Below are positions 18,303 through 29,204 of a DNA stretch of 64,000 nt, one piece after another; within the stretch, counting starts at the first letter, position 1, and each line of letters opens with the position of its first letter. Location of the stretch: positions 920,983 to 984,982 of the forward strand of contig NW_008705573.1 in assembly GCF_000186865.1 (NCBI RefSeq). Reading direction: 5' to 3'. The translations under genes were made by a program, and so were the position numbers. Source of the stretch: Aureococcus anophagefferens (taxonomy: Eukaryota; Sar; Pelagophyceae; Pelagomonadales; Pelagomonadaceae). The notes below the pieces were generated by a model. That model was not told the DNA's origin, searched no databases, and saw only the letters and a program-made list of their open reading frames with translations.

Positions 18303-19058
18303 TTAGAGGAGCTTCGCGGACGGCGGCATGGGCAGGTCCGCCGCGAGGTCCGGCAGGCGCGCGGCGCCGAAGATCTGGTGGTAGTCCCCCGGCCGCACGT
18401 GCTTCCGGTACGTCTTCACGCGGACGGCGATGCCCGCCTTGAGCGCCTCGAAGCTGAACTCGACGTCGCCGACGTTGATGACCTCCCTCGGCGACCCCGG
18501 CTCCGCGGCCTTGTCCGCGATGGCCCGGACCTCGGCCTTGGTCAGGTTGTAGAAGAAGGACGTCACGGGCTCGCCGTCGAACTTGAGGTCGACCTCGGCG
18601 CCCTCGTTGATGTTCGGCCGCCCCGCGGACCGCGGCGTCATGCGCCGCTTCTTGTCCATGGCGACGAGCGTCGCGCGGCCCGGCGCGGCGCTGACGAGGT
18701 CGAGCTCCGCGACGGTCATCTTGAAGTACTGGGCGATCTCCGGCCGCGTGTTGCACTCGACGGCGTCGGCGACGATGTCCATGGGCGGGTCGACCTTCTT
18801 CAGCGCGTGCTTGTAGGACGCGGCGAGCGCCGCCGCGGTCTCGTCGAGGCCCGCGGACTCGAGGCGCCCGGCGGACCGGCGGTTCCGCGGCGTTAAACCG
18901 CTCTTCATCCGTGAGATGACGCCCTTGCGCCGGCCGGGCGGCGGCGGCGGCAGGAGCGTGTCGCCCTCGCCGCCGCGGCCCTCGTCGACCTTGATCGCGT
19001 CCAGGTCGAGGTCCAGGGGCTCGCGCACGTCCTGCGGCGGCTTCATCTCGAAGAGCAT
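18303..19058 (-). CDS. Hypothetical basic protein
   Basis: A protein of about 251 residues from MLFEMKPPQDVREPLDLDLD; a longer in-frame start at 19199 is possible but its extra residues look non-coding. It has a Pro-run (LLPPPPPGRRKG), basic segments (KKRRMTPRSAGRP) and a more conserved-looking C-terminus (PREVINVGDVEFSFEALKAGIAV). No family was recognised, and no signal peptide or membrane helix is visible. It is divergent from the Cys-rich repeat gene at 19270 and convergent with the SANT gene. Confidence 0.6.
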   Translation of the reverse strand: MLFEMKPPQDVREPLDLDLDAIKVDEGRGGEGDTLLPPPPPGRRKGVISRMKSGLTPRNRRSAGRLESAGLDETAAALAASYKHALKKVDPPMDIVADAVECNTRPEIAQYFKMTVAELDLVSAAPGRATLVAMDKKRRMTPRSAGRPNINEGAEVDLKFDGEPVTSFFYNLTKAEVRAIADKAAEPGSPREVINVGDVEFSFEALKAGIAVRVKTYRKHVRPGDYHQIFGAARLPDLAADLPMPPSAKLL

Positions 19059-19269
19059 GGTGGCAGGGTTTCGGCGGTCGCCGGCGAGGAACTCGCCGAG
19101 GCGGCGCTGGCCTATATGCGCGTGGAACCGCGCGACGCGGCCGACGACGACGAGGATGGCTGGGCTCGTGCTGGGCTGCCCGGGTGATTTTTGCTGCAAT
19201 TACACTGCACCAATATCAGAAATCCTTGACAAAAACCAACACTCACCTCCCAAAACCTTCGGCAGCCCA

Positions 19270-22200
19270 ATGGCTGCCGCTCGCGCCGCGCTGCTGCTGC
19301 TGGGGTGCGCCGCGGTGGCCCGGTGCGACGACGGCTGCTGGAGCTCCTTCCGCGAGGCGACGACCGACGAGTGCCCCGGCGAGTTCGACACGGTCTACGC
19401 CTGCGACTCCGACGGCCTGAGCGTGGGCGACCTCTGCGAGAGCGACGGCGAGTGCGGCCTGAGCACGTCGCTGGACAACTGCGAGGACGACGGCGTCGAC
19501 GGCGACTTCTACGTCGTCGCCGGGGCGCCGTCCTACGCGCCCACGACCTACGCCCCGACCGCGGCGCCGACGGCGCTCGAGTGCCCGTACCTCTTCGCGC
19601 TACCCGAGGACGACGGCGACTGCCCGGACCCCGTGGTCCTGACGGCGTCCTACCCGCACTGCGGCCAGGCCGGGCTCGGCGTCGGCGACCTCTGCGAGGG
19701 CGACGGCGAGTGCGCGACGTCGAACAACCTCGACAACTGCGAAGACGCGAACGGCGACTTCGAGGCGGACATCTACCGCGTCGTCGCCGCGGACCCGACG
19801 GCCGCGCCGACGGCCATGGTCTGCCCCGACTACCTCGAGGAGGTGGACCTCGACGACTGCCCGGACCCCGTCGTCTTGACGGCGTCGTACCCGCACTGCG
19901 GGTCGCCGCACCTGACGATCGGCGACATGTGCGAGGGCGACAACGAGTGCGGCACGTCCAACGGCCTGGACAACTGCCCCGACGCCGCCGGCGACATGGA
20001 GGCGGACATCTACCTCATCGTCGGCGGGAACCCGACGCGCGCGCCGACGACGCCGCTCCCGACCGACGTCCAGTGCCCGGACTACGTCGCGGCCCTCGCC
20101 TACGACTCCGACGACTGCCCGGATCCCATCGTGTTAACGGCGTCCTACCCGCACTGCGGCCAGGTCGGCCTGGACGTCGGCGATCTCTGCGAGGGCGACG
20201 GCGAGTGCGGCACGACGAACGGCGTCGACAACTGCGAGGACGCGGCCGGCGACATGAAGGCGGACATCTACCGCATCGTCGCGGACGCGCCGACGTCCGC
20301 GCCGACGGAGATCCAGTGCCCCGACTACCTCGAGGAGGTGGACCTCGACGACTGCCCGGACCCCGTCGTCCTGACGGCGTCGTACCCGCACTGCGGGTCG
20401 CCGCACCTGACGATCGGCGACATGTGCGAGGGCGACAACGAGTGCGGCACGTCCAACGGCCTCGACAACTGCCCCGACGCCGCCGGCGACATGGAGGCGG
20501 ACATCTACCTCATCGTCGGCGGGAACCCGACGAAGGTCCCGACGTCCGCCGCGCCGTCCGCGCTCGCGTGCCTCTCGTACCGCGAGGCGACGAGCGACGA
20601 GTGCCCCGAGGACGCGGACATCGAGAACTGCGGGTTCCCGGGCCTCGAGGTCGGCGACCTCTGCGAGACCGACGGCGAGTGCGGCCTGGACCACGATCTG
20701 GACAACTGCGAGTACGGGGGCACGCAGCAGGCCGACATCTACGTCGTCGTCGCGGCGCCGGACCCCACGGCGGCGCCGAGCACGCCCGCGCCGTCGCCCG
20801 TCGTCTGCGCCGAGGTGCGCGAGGCGACGAGCGACGAGTGCCCGGACGACGCGGACCTCGCGCCGTGCTCGACGATCGGCCTCGAGGTCGGCGACCTCTG
20901 CGAGAGCGACGGCGAGTGCGGCCTCGACCACGACCTCGACAACTGCGAGTACGGCGGCGAGCAGAACGCGGACATCTACGTCGTCGTCGGCGCGCCGAGC
21001 GCCGCGCCGAGCGCCGCGTGCGCGGCCGACGACGCCGCCTGGGCGAAGACGGACGCGCCCTGGAAGGACTGCGGCTGGGTGGGGAGCCTGCCGTCGGCGC
21101 GCTGCGCGGTCAAGGGGCCCGACGCCTCCGGCGCCACCGTCGAGGCCCAGAACGCATGCTTCGCGACGTGCTGCGGCTACCCGTTCCCGACGTCCGCGCC
21201 GACGGCCGCGCCGGCCGCGGGCGACGGCGCGGGCGACGACGGCGCGGGCGACGACGGCGCGGGCGACGACGGCGCGGGCGACGACGGCGCTGCGGACGAC
21301 GGCGCGGACGACGACGGCGCGGGCGCGGACGACGCTGCGGACGACGGCGCCGCGACCGCCGACGACGCCGCCGCGACCGCCGACGACGGCGCTGCGACGA
21401 CCACCGACGACGGCGCCGCGACCGCGGACGACGCCGCGACCGCGACCGACGATGCCGCCGCCGCCGCGGACGACGCCACGACGACCGCGGACGACGCGAC
21501 CGCGGACGACGCCGCCGCCGCGACCGCGGACGACGCCGCCGCCGCGACCGCGGACGACGCCGCCGCCGCGACGGACGACGCCGCGGCCGCGGACGACGCC
21601 ACGGCCGCGCCCTCGCCGACCCCCCCGACGGCGGCGCCGACGGCGTGCGCCGACAACGACGCGTGGCACAAGGTCGGCACGATGTGGAAGAACTGCTCCT
21701 GGGTCGCCGAGTACCCGAACCTGCGCTGCGACACCGTGGGCGTCGACTCGTCCGCCGCGGGCAGCAGCGACGACGAGAACCACGTCGTCGCCGCGGACGG
21801 CGACGGCTGCCCCTACTCCTGCGGCTGCACGCAGCTGCCGACGGCGCAGCACACGGCGGCGCCGAGCCCCGCGACGCACGCCAACGCCACGGTCTACGCG
21901 TCGGCGTCCGTCGTCGTCGGCGGCGTGGACTCGGACTTCGTCGCGGACTGGGACGACGTCGTGTTCAGGGCAGCAAAAGAGAGCGAAATTCCCAACTTCA
22001 AAGGCTCATATCTCGGCCGTTTTCCACTCGTTTCGGCTGATTTTTGGACGAGCGATCATCTCTCGGAACGGTCTCGAAGCGTGGATGCTTTTTCCGGAAC
22101 TCGCGCGCGCGGAACACTCACGTTGAAGCGACGTTGAATCACCCTTTTGCTGCCCAGGACACGACGGACGCGTTCGCGCACGGCCTCGCGGCGGCCCTGG

Positions 22201-22919
22201 ACACCGTGGACGACGCCGACGACGTCGCGGACGTCGAGGCGTCGTCCTACGCGTCGACGTCCCGGCGCCGCCTGCGCTTCCTGCGCCGGAGGCTCGACGA
22301 CGGCTCCGGCGCGCCGAGCCCGATCCCGAGCCCGATGCCGACGCCCCTCCCGACGTCCCTGGGCCTCTCGGCGTCCATCGCGTTCGTGGCCGAATTGCTC
22401 GGCAACGCGACCATGACGGCGGCGGAGGGCGAGCGGCTCTACGCGGCGTTCCTCGAGGACCTCGAGGCCGCGGTGACGGGCGGCACGCTCGCGGCGGCGC
22501 TCCTCGCGGACTGCAACGGCACGGAGCTCTGCGACGCCACGCTCGACGAGGCCGCGTCCCTCGCGGCGTTGGCGTCGTCGACGGTCGCGTTCTCCTGGGT
22601 CGGCGAGCCCGAGGTCGACGACGGCGCGGCGGCGTCGTCGTCGTCGTCGAAGAAGAAGGCCGACGACGACGACGGCGCCGCGACGGCCGCGGGCGGCCTC
22701 ATGATCATCCTGCTCTGCGTCGGCGGCCTGCTCCTCATCTGCGTCATCCTGCTCCTCGTCTTCGTCTGCCGCCGCCGGAGCGAGAAGGACGACAAGTGGC
22801 AGGACGCGGAGGCCGCGTCGCTGTCCAAGGAGCCCGACGACCTCGACGAGAAGTTCTTCGAGACGGAGCCGGAGGTCGAGGGCCTCGTCGACGACTTCCT
22901 CGGCGAGAGGAAGGCCTAG
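19270..22919 (+). CDS. Modular Cys-rich surface protein with Ala/Asp stalk and C-terminal helix
   Basis: Exons 19270-21957 and 22158-22919 encode 1149 residues. A signal peptide (MAAARAALLLLGCAAVARC) precedes seven Cys modules with the pattern GD(L/M)CE.D.ECG....(L/V)DNC and a C-terminal ADIY..V. Four of them carry the insert CPDPVVLTASYPHCG. Two further Cys modules with Trp (WKDCGWV, WKNCSWV) surround a long Ala-Asp-Gly repeat (about nt 21230-21600). After the introner come RRRLRFLRRRLDDG, a globular segment, one helix (GLMIILLCVGGLLLICVILLLVFVC) and an acidic tail. Modules 3 and 5 are almost identical at DNA level, indicating recent duplication. This looks like a cell-surface adhesion or wall-associated protein; ligand unknown. 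Confidence 0.8.
19820..20537 (+). repeat. Near-identical duplicated coding modules
   Basis: The module at about 19831-20037 recurs at about 20328-20534 with only a few base differences, while the module between them is more diverged. This suggests recent tandem duplication of a two-module block, or gene conversion. Confidence 0.75.
21228..21600 (+). repeat. Ala/Asp/Gly-coding tandem repeats
   Basis: Repeats of 15 bp (GGCGCGGGCGACGAC) grade into GCC/GCG/GAC/ACC mixtures encoding GAGDD, ADDAA and ATADDA runs within the surface-protein gene. Confidence 0.8.
21966..22157 (+). mobile_element. Introner, family B, copy 4, without a matching TSD
   Basis: A 192-bp full-length copy in sense orientation with ends CAGGGCAGC and GCTGCCCAG. 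The 8 bp on the left (GTCGTGTT) and right (GACACGAC) do not match as direct repeats, unlike all other copies. A GT donor at 21958 (GTCGTGTT) keeps both exons in phase 0, giving DWDD joined to DTTDAF. Confidence 0.85.
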
Positions 22920-22950
22920 GGAACGCCGGGGCGCGTTACGCGCCGCCTCC

Positions 22951-23960
22951 CTAGCGCGACTTCCGCGGCGACGCGGCCTTCCGCGGCGGGGCGGCCTTCC
23001 GCGGCGGGGCGTCGTCCTCGCCCTCGAGGCGCTCGCCGTTGAGGACCTTGGCCGCGTTGACCATGTGGCGGTTCGGCGGCAGGTCCTCGAGGGGCCCGAG
23101 GTTCGCGCGGACGCGCTCCATGACCTCGTTGTGGAGCGCGAAGAAGTCGAAGTCCTCGTCGGCGTGCTTCGACTGCTCGAGGCTCTTGGCGCCGTCGACG
23201 GCGCCCGGGCTCGCGGGGTGCTCGACGACGCGGCTCCCGCCGCCCTTCCACGCGCGCGGGTCGACAACCTGTGTGCAAATCAACCAGTGGAACGCCCTGT
23301 CCAGCAAAAACTTCAAACCTCTCTAGCTCGGTCAATTCGAAGTCGATTCGGCTGATTTTTGGACGAATCGATTGCTCTCGTCGAGTTGTCGAAGCACAGC
23401 TAAAGATCTCGTGTCGGAACCGTTCGACTACGCGCACATTGAAGTCGGGTTGCAGATTTGATTTCCACACAGTCGACGACGGGCGTCGCGTGCTTCGTCC
23501 AGAGGTCGCCGCGCGTCGTGCCGCCGTGGCCGCCGGGGTCCGCGACGGCCTCGGCCGCGCGCTTCTGCTGCACGGCCTTGGCGCGCCGCAGGAAGGACGC
23601 CATGCCCTTGGCGTCGCCGAGCGCCGGCGACACGTGGCCGAGCGCCTCGGCGGACGCGTGCGCGTCCGCGCCTACGGAGGGTCGGATCTCTTCTCGATTC
23701 CCGGCGAGCATCGCGCGAAAAAAACAACGGCCGTTCGCTCGACGCCGGTCCGCGCGGCGCTTCTCGCGGAGCATCTCGGGCGTCGCGTCGGGCAGCCGCT
23801 CGCTGCGCACGAGCTCCGCCTCCTCGCGGCGCAGGGCGATGTTCGCCTTGACCTGCCGCGCGAAGGCGCGGGCCTCGGACAGGGCGACGTCCGCGTCGTC
23901 GCTCGGCTCCGGCGGCGGGGCCGTCTTCGACGCGCGCTTCGAGCTCGAGAGAGATGCCAT
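22951..23960 (-). CDS. Hypothetical charged coiled-coil protein
   Basis: Two exons, 23960-23481 and 23268-22951, are in frame across an introner. An alternative start at 24002 adds 14 residues (MARAGSLKSVQLGS). The protein is about 265 residues, rich in Arg/Glu/Ala with likely helical segments (ALSEARAFARQVKANIALRR), a more conserved stretch (DFDFFALHNEVMERVRANLG) and a basic C-terminal repeat (PRKAAPPRKAASPRKSR). A second, 72-nt intron near 23699-23770 (minus sense GTCGAGCG ... CCGTAG) would keep the frame and remove the odd segment containing RCFFRAMLAG. No family was recognised. Confidence 0.65.
23269..23472 (+). mobile_element. Introner, family A, copy 4
   Basis: A 204-bp element with ends CTGTGTGCAAATC and GATTTCCACACAG, antisense to its minus-strand host. 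TSDs are TCGACAAC (23261-23268) and TCGACGAC (23473-23480), 7/8. The intron is 23480-23269 with donor GT (GTCGTCGA). Splicing gives TPVVDPRAWKGG. Confidence 0.93.
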
Positions 23961-24222
23961 GCTGCCCAGCTGAACAGATTTGAGGCTGCCCGCGCGCGCC
24001 ACAAAAAAGGGATATCGATTATCCTCTTTTTGTGGGAAATGTCAGCCTCACCATCTACCTGCGTGCTTGGCCGGGGGTCGCGACGTCGCGGCGCCGGCGT
24101 CGCGCGGCGACGTCGACGAGCCTGATCGAGAGGAGGCGGATTAGAGGAGACGTCAGGGACGTGCCACACGAGGCAGAAAGAGGGGGAAACGGAGGGCGGC
24201 TGCGAATTGGGGGGCGGGGCGC

Positions 24223-26904
24223 TCAGGAGATCGCGCAGGACCCTTCCCGGGACCGGTCGAGGGGCTTGGCGTGGTTTTCGGCGCCCTTGGGGGACGACGC
24301 GAGGGCCGGGGAGCCCGGCGGCGACGGGACGACCCGGGGCTCCTTCTCGGCCATGCCCATCTTCTGCTTGAGGAGCTGGAAGGACGGCGTCTTCGGCAGC
24401 GACCGCCGCGGCGACGACGAGCTCGACGAGAAGGAGCCGGACAGGGACCGCTTCGGCGTCGCCGCCGGCGGCGTCGGCGATGCGCCCCGCGCGAGGAGCA
24501 GCGCCGCGACGGCGCCGTGGCCGCCCTGCTCCGCGTCGCGCAGCGGCGTGCCCCGCCACCGGTCCGAGGCGTCGACGGCCGCGCCGCGGTCCAGCAACAG
24601 CGCCACGGCGTCCGCGTGCCCCTCGGCGGCGGCGAGGTGCAACGGCGTGCGGTCGTCGTAGCCCGCGGCGTTGGCGTCGTGGTCGCGCAGGAGCGCCTCG
24701 AGCCGCGGCACGTCGCCCGCGCGCGCCGCGTCGAGCAGCTCCAGCGGCGGCGTCGCGTCGCCCGTGCGCGCGCCCGCGCGCCGGAGCCGCGCGCAGACCT
24801 CGTCGCGCCGCTCCCGCGTGGCGTCGTCCAGGGGCATCTGGCCGAAGCGGTCCACGCGCGCGACGTCCGCGCCGAAGAGGAGGAGCACGTCGACGACGGC
24901 CGCGTGGCCCTCGGCCGCCGCGACGTGGAGCGGCGTGCGGCGGTCGTGGTCCGCGCAGTTCGGGTCGCAGCCCACGTCCAGCAACCCCTTGACGACGCCG
25001 CCGTCGCCCTCGCGCGCGGCCCGCAAGAGCACGCCCGGCACGCGGTCGTCGCGGGGGCCGACGCGGCCGCCGCGGCCCGCGAGCAGCCGCGCGACGGCGG
25101 CCCGCGCCCCGAGCACGGCGCGGGCCAGGGGCGTCGCGCCGTCGTCGGCCTCGCCGTTGACGTCGGCGCCGAAGTCGAGCAGCGTGCGGACGACGGCCTC
25201 GTGGCCCCGGGCCGCCGCCGCGTGGAGCGGCGGCTCCCGCGCGCCGCTCGACAGCCGCAGGTCGTCGCTCGACGCGCTCCGGAGGAGCTCCTCGACGCGG
25301 GCGACGTCGCCGTCGCGCGCCGCCGCGAAGAGGCGCGCCGCCGGGTCCTCGACGCCGCCCGACGTCGAGAGGAGCAGCCGCGCGACGGCGTCGTGGCCCT
25401 CGCGCCGCGCGTCGTCGAGGGGCGTGCCGCCCCAGCGGTCCCGGGCGCCCGGGGCCGCGCCCCGGTCCAATAAGAACGCCACGGCGTCCGCGTGGCCCGA
25501 CGACGCGGCGACGTGGAGCGGCGTCCGCCGGTCGTAGTCGCACAGGGTCACGGGCGCGCCCCCCAGCACGAGCCCCCGGAGCGCGTCGACGTCGCCGTCG
25601 CGCGCGGCGTCGTTGAGCTCGCTCACGCGCCGCTTCGCGACGGGGCTCCGGTCCTCGTCGCCCGGCGCCGGCCGCCGCGCGTCGACCGACAGCGCGTCGC
25701 GGTTGAAGGCCTTGAACCCGTCGGCGAAGACCGCCGCTTTCGCGGACCCGCCCGACGTCCGCCCGATCATCTCCGTCGCCGGGTCCGGGAGGAAGGGCGC
25801 CGCCAGCGTCTTCGCCTCGAGCGCGGCCCAGTCGACGGCTTCGAAGAACGCGTGGCGCGCGAGCTCGTCGAAGCCGCCCGGCCCGCAGCCCAGCCGGTCC
25901 GCCGGGTCCCGCGCCAGCAGGCCCGCGCACGCGTCCCGCGCCGCGTCGCCGAGGCAGTCCTTGAAGGCCGGCCGCGCCTCCTTGATGAGGTCCATGAGCT
26001 CCGGCAGGTCCGCGGCCACGAACGGCGGCTTGCCCGTGAGCATCTCGACGAGCAGGCACCCCAGCGCCCACCAGTCCACGCTGCGGCCGTAGGGGACGCG
26101 GCTCACGACCTCGGGGGCCAGGTAGAGCGGCGTGCCGCAGAAGGTCTCGGCCTTGTGGATCGACGTCCGCGGCCTCCGCGGCGGCTTCTCCGGGAACGAG
26201 TCCAGCGACTTCGTCGCCAGGGGCGCCTTATTCGCCTTCGGCGAATTCGCGTCGCCTAATACCAACGTCTTCGCGAGCCCGAAGTCCGCCAGCACGACGT
26301 AGCCGTCGAGCCCCAACAACACGTTCTCCGGCTTGAGGTCGCGGTAGACGACGCCGTGGTCGTGCAGGTACGCGAAGGCCGACGCGAGCTGCGCCGCGTA
26401 GAAGCGGCCCATGGCCTCGGACAGGATGCGCTCCCGCTCGATGAGCTCCTGGAGGTCGCCGCCGCCGACGTAGTTCGTGACCAGATACAAGCGGCCGTCG
26501 TCCTGGAACGCGTACTGCAACGTCAAAATGAAGGGGTGGCGCAGCGTCTGGAGGATGTTGTTCTCGTCGAGCATGTGCTGCACGGCGCCGGCCCCGGCCT
26601 TGAGCAGCTTCTCCTTGCGCACGGCCTTGATCGCGTGGAGCGTGCCGCCGCACTTTTTTCGCGCGAGCACGACCTTGCCGAAGCCGCCCTCGCCTAATTT
26701 GCTCAGCACGGCGAAGTCGTCGAGGCCCACGACTTGCACCTCGGGCGGCAGCGCCATGAGGTCCTCCATGAGCTGCGCCATGGGCGGCGGGCTCCCGGCG
26801 CTCCGCCGCCGCTCCTCCTCCTCGACGAAGGCGCGGAGGCTGTCCTCGCCGGAGCTGCCCCGCCGCACGCTCGACGTGCTCTCGCTATGGCTCGACACGT
26901 CCAT
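24223..26904 (-). CDS. AGC-type Ser/Thr protein kinase with C-terminal ankyrin repeats
   Basis: An 893-residue protein. The kinase domain (about residues 64-370) has the Gly loop GEGGFGKVV (71-79), Lys93 in AIKAV, the catalytic loop YRDLKPENVLL (around 187-197), DFG (207-209), and the activation segment ending CGTPLYLAPE after an insert of about 45 residues. The order and sequence match the AGC group. After a tail (MIGRTSGGSAKAAVF) come about ten ankyrin repeats, many of the form DYDRRTPLHVAASSGHADAV and DRWGGTPLDDARREGHDAV. All catalytic residues are present, so it should be active. The ankyrin block probably anchors or regulates it. Substrates are unknown. Confidence 0.87.
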   Translation of the reverse strand: MDVSSHSESTSSVRRGSSGEDSLRAFVEEEERRRSAGSPPPMAQLMEDLMALPPEVQVVGLDDFAVLSKLGEGGFGKVVLARKKCGGTLHAIKAVRKEKLLKAGAGAVQHMLDENNILQTLRHPFILTLQYAFQDDGRLYLVTNYVGGGDLQELIERERILSEAMGRFYAAQLASAFAYLHDHGVVYRDLKPENVLLGLDGYVVLADFGLAKTLVLGDANSPKANKAPLATKSLDSFPEKPPRRPRTSIHKAETFCGTPLYLAPEVVSRVPYGRSVDWWALGCLLVEMLTGKPPFVAADLPELMDLIKEARPAFKDCLGDAARDACAGLLARDPADRLGCGPGGFDELARHAFFEAVDWAALEAKTLAAPFLPDPATEMIGRTSGGSAKAAVFADGFKAFNRDALSVDARRPAPGDEDRSPVAKRRVSELNDAARDGDVDALRGLVLGGAPVTLCDYDRRTPLHVAASSGHADAVAFLLDRGAAPGARDRWGGTPLDDARREGHDAVARLLLSTSGGVEDPAARLFAAARDGDVARVEELLRSASSDDLRLSSGAREPPLHAAAARGHEAVVRTLLDFGADVNGEADDGATPLARAVLGARAAVARLLAGRGGRVGPRDDRVPGVLLRAAREGDGGVVKGLLDVGCDPNCADHDRRTPLHVAAAEGHAAVVDVLLLFGADVARVDRFGQMPLDDATRERRDEVCARLRRAGARTGDATPPLELLDAARAGDVPRLEALLRDHDANAAGYDDRTPLHLAAAEGHADAVALLLDRGAAVDASDRWRGTPLRDAEQGGHGAVAALLLARGASPTPPAATPKRSLSGSFSSSSSSPRRSLPKTPSFQLLKQKMGMAEKEPRVVPSPPGSPALASSPKGAENHAKPLDRSREGSCAIS

Positions 26905-27276
26905 GGCGCATGCTCAGGGCATCGCCCCCGGGTCCACTCGCCCCCGCAAGACCAGGGGACGCTGCCCCGACCGGCCCGGTGAAGTCGGGCAGCCTTGGCA
27001 GGCTCGGGAGTTTTGTAAAATGACCTCTCTCAGCGAGAGGCCAATGGCAACTTCCGAATTGCTGGCTGAAAAAGACCCGGGTCTGAGATTACAAGCACGG
27101 TCGGCTTGAACTAGCCGAACGGACGCCAATCTGAGCCATTTGGTAATTGCCCGAACCGTGACGTGCGGGGCTGAGGTGGCTGCAACGCAGGTGGGTGCAG
27201 CGGGTCGTGAAGCGACTGCGCAGACCGCCGCACGCAGCGTCTTCGAACGCCATCGCCGTCGCGCGCGACCGCAAAA
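26905..27276. promoter_or_regulatory. Divergent intergenic region (kinase / TPR gene)
   Basis: This 372-bp space separates two divergent starts and presumably holds both promoters. It is less GC-rich than the genes. A short inverted repeat CCTCTCTC-AGC-GAGAGG lies near 27023-27039. No tRNA-like or TATA-type element was recognised. Confidence 0.4.
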
Positions 27277-29167
27277 ATGGGCACCGCCTCGGACATCTCC
27301 TACGACATCTCCGGCGAGGACGTGGTCGAGGTCCGCGCGACGCCGGCGACGGAGGCCGCGGCGAACCTCGAGGCCTTCAAGGCCGCCGGCAGCGCCAAGG
27401 TCGCGGCCAAGGACTGGGCGGGCGCCATCGTCGAGTACGAGAAGTGCGTCACGGGCTACGAGGCCTGTAAGGAGACCGTGAGCTCCGACTTCGAGGCCGA
27501 GCGGTCCGCGGAGAAGTGCGCGCTCGCGAGCCTCAGCAACCAGGCCTTGTGCGCGCTCAAGCTCGAGGACTTCGAGGGCGCCAAGGCCTACTGCGGCGCG
27601 GCGTTGAAGCGCCTCAAGGAGGCGCGCGTCGTCGACGAGTCCGCCATGGCCAAGTGCCACTTCCGCAAGGGCCAGGCCTTTTACGGCCTGGGCGACGCGC
27701 GCGGCGCCGTCGACGCCTTTAACGACGCCATCGCGCTCGAGGAGAAGCAGCTCGACAAGTGCGCCAAGGACGACGCGAAGAAGAAGGCGGCGACCATCGT
27801 GTCCATGAAGCGCGAGCTCCTGAAGGCGCGCCGGGCCGCCAAGGAGCAGGCGAAGACGGCCGCGTCCAACATGTCCGGCGCGCGCGGCTTTCTCAAGGCC
27901 GGCGCGCGCGGCACGGGCGACCCCAAGGAGGAGCGCAAGCAGCTGATCATCGAAAAGATCGACTGCGCCCTCTCCTTCGTCTTCAGCGACAAGGACACCA
28001 AGGGCAAGGACGCGGAGACCGTGATCGCCGGGGCGGGAAAAGGGTGCGACATTCCCAACTTCAAAGTCTCCGATCTCGGCCGTGTTCCACTCGCTTCGGC
28101 TGATTTTTGGACGAGCGATCATCTCTCGGAACGGTCCCGAAGCGTGGATGATCATTCAGGAACGCGCGCGCGCGGCACACTCACGTTGAAGCAACGTTGA
28201 ATCACGCTTTTTCCTGCGCAGGTCATCGCGCCGAACTATGACGCGATGATCGACGCCCTGGTCGCCGCGCGCCACGCGGCCTGCGCGGCCAAGGACCTCT
28301 TCGGCGAGCTCGCCCTGACCTTCGCCGAGGGCTTCGTCGCCTTCCTCGCGTCGGCGCCCGAGGCCGAGGCGTCGCCGGGCCGCGCGAAATACTACGCGCG
28401 CTGCGTCGACGCGATGGCGTCGTTACTGGCAGCTCCGCGACGAGCTCGCCGAGGACACCTGCGACACGAGCCTGCTCGAGCCGCCCATGAACATCGGCGA
28501 CGTCGCCGCGCTGGAGTGCGCGGCCCACGCCCACATGCAGCTCGGCCGCCACGCGGAGGCGCGGCCGTTCTTCGAGAAGTTCGTCGAGTGCGCGGACGCC
28601 GCGGGGCCTCTGATGGCCTACCACAACCTGCCCGACTCCTTCCTCCTCTCGCGGGGCATGCAGAAGATGGACGACAAGGCGCGGCGCGTCTCCCGCTGGA
28701 AGCACCGCGCGCACTCGCCGAGGGCGCTCTTCGACGCGCGCACCGCGCTGGCCGCCATCTGCGCGGCGTCCCACCAGAAGTCGGCGGCCCTGGACCACAA
28801 CGCCGCGGCCTTCGGCCACGCCGCCGACGACGAGGAGAAGTACACGTGCCACAAGAACGCCGCGCACCTGCTCCGCCAGGCCGCGGAGAACCCGGACGAC
28901 CCGGAGAACCCGATCCCGGCGTCGTCCGACGACCTCCAGGTCGCGCAGCACCACGACGACGAGGCCGCGGCCCTCGAGGCGAAGATCAAGGCCAAGGGCG
29001 ACGAACCCGACACGAAGACGAACAAGATCGGCGTCGCGGGCGACGACGACGACGAATCGGACGTCCCGGGCGACGACGACGCGCCCGAGGAGTTCGTCGG
29101 CGACGACGAGGAGCTCCCGCCCATCGACGGCGTCGACGCGTTCGACGTGCCCATCGACGAGCAGTAG
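27277..29167 (+). CDS. TPR-containing protein
   Basis: Exon 1 is 27277-28020 (248 codons) and exon 2 runs from 28222. The N-terminal half has tetratricopeptide-like helices (NLEAFKAAGSAKVAAKDWAGA, YCGAALKRLKEARVVDESAM, KCHFRKGQAFYGLGDARGAV). The C-terminal half is also helical (ALECAAHAHMQLGRHAEARPF) and ends in a long acidic tail (GDDDDESDVPGDDD). After splicing, the frame changes by one near 28422 (DAMAS to YWQLRDELAED), best explained by one extra T in GTTAC. TPRs are scaffolds for protein complexes; no catalytic domain is visible. It converges with the GFA gene, 37 bp between stops. Confidence 0.75.
28029..28221 (+). mobile_element. Introner, family B, copy 5
   Basis: A 193-bp element in sense orientation with ends CGGGGCGGG and CCTGCGCAG. 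TSDs are GTGATCGC (28021-28028) and GTCATCGC (28222-28229), 7/8. The intron is 28021-28221 with a GT donor. Splicing restores DAETVIAPNYDAMIDAL. Confidence 0.93.
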
Positions 29168-29204
29168 GCCCCGCGCTTTCGTCGACTAAAAGCCCCCTGT
29201 AGCC

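Noticed and set aside
26905..27276. Possible tRNA in the divergent region
   Set aside because: No T-arm consensus (GGTTCGAATCC-like) or cloverleaf could be built by hand.
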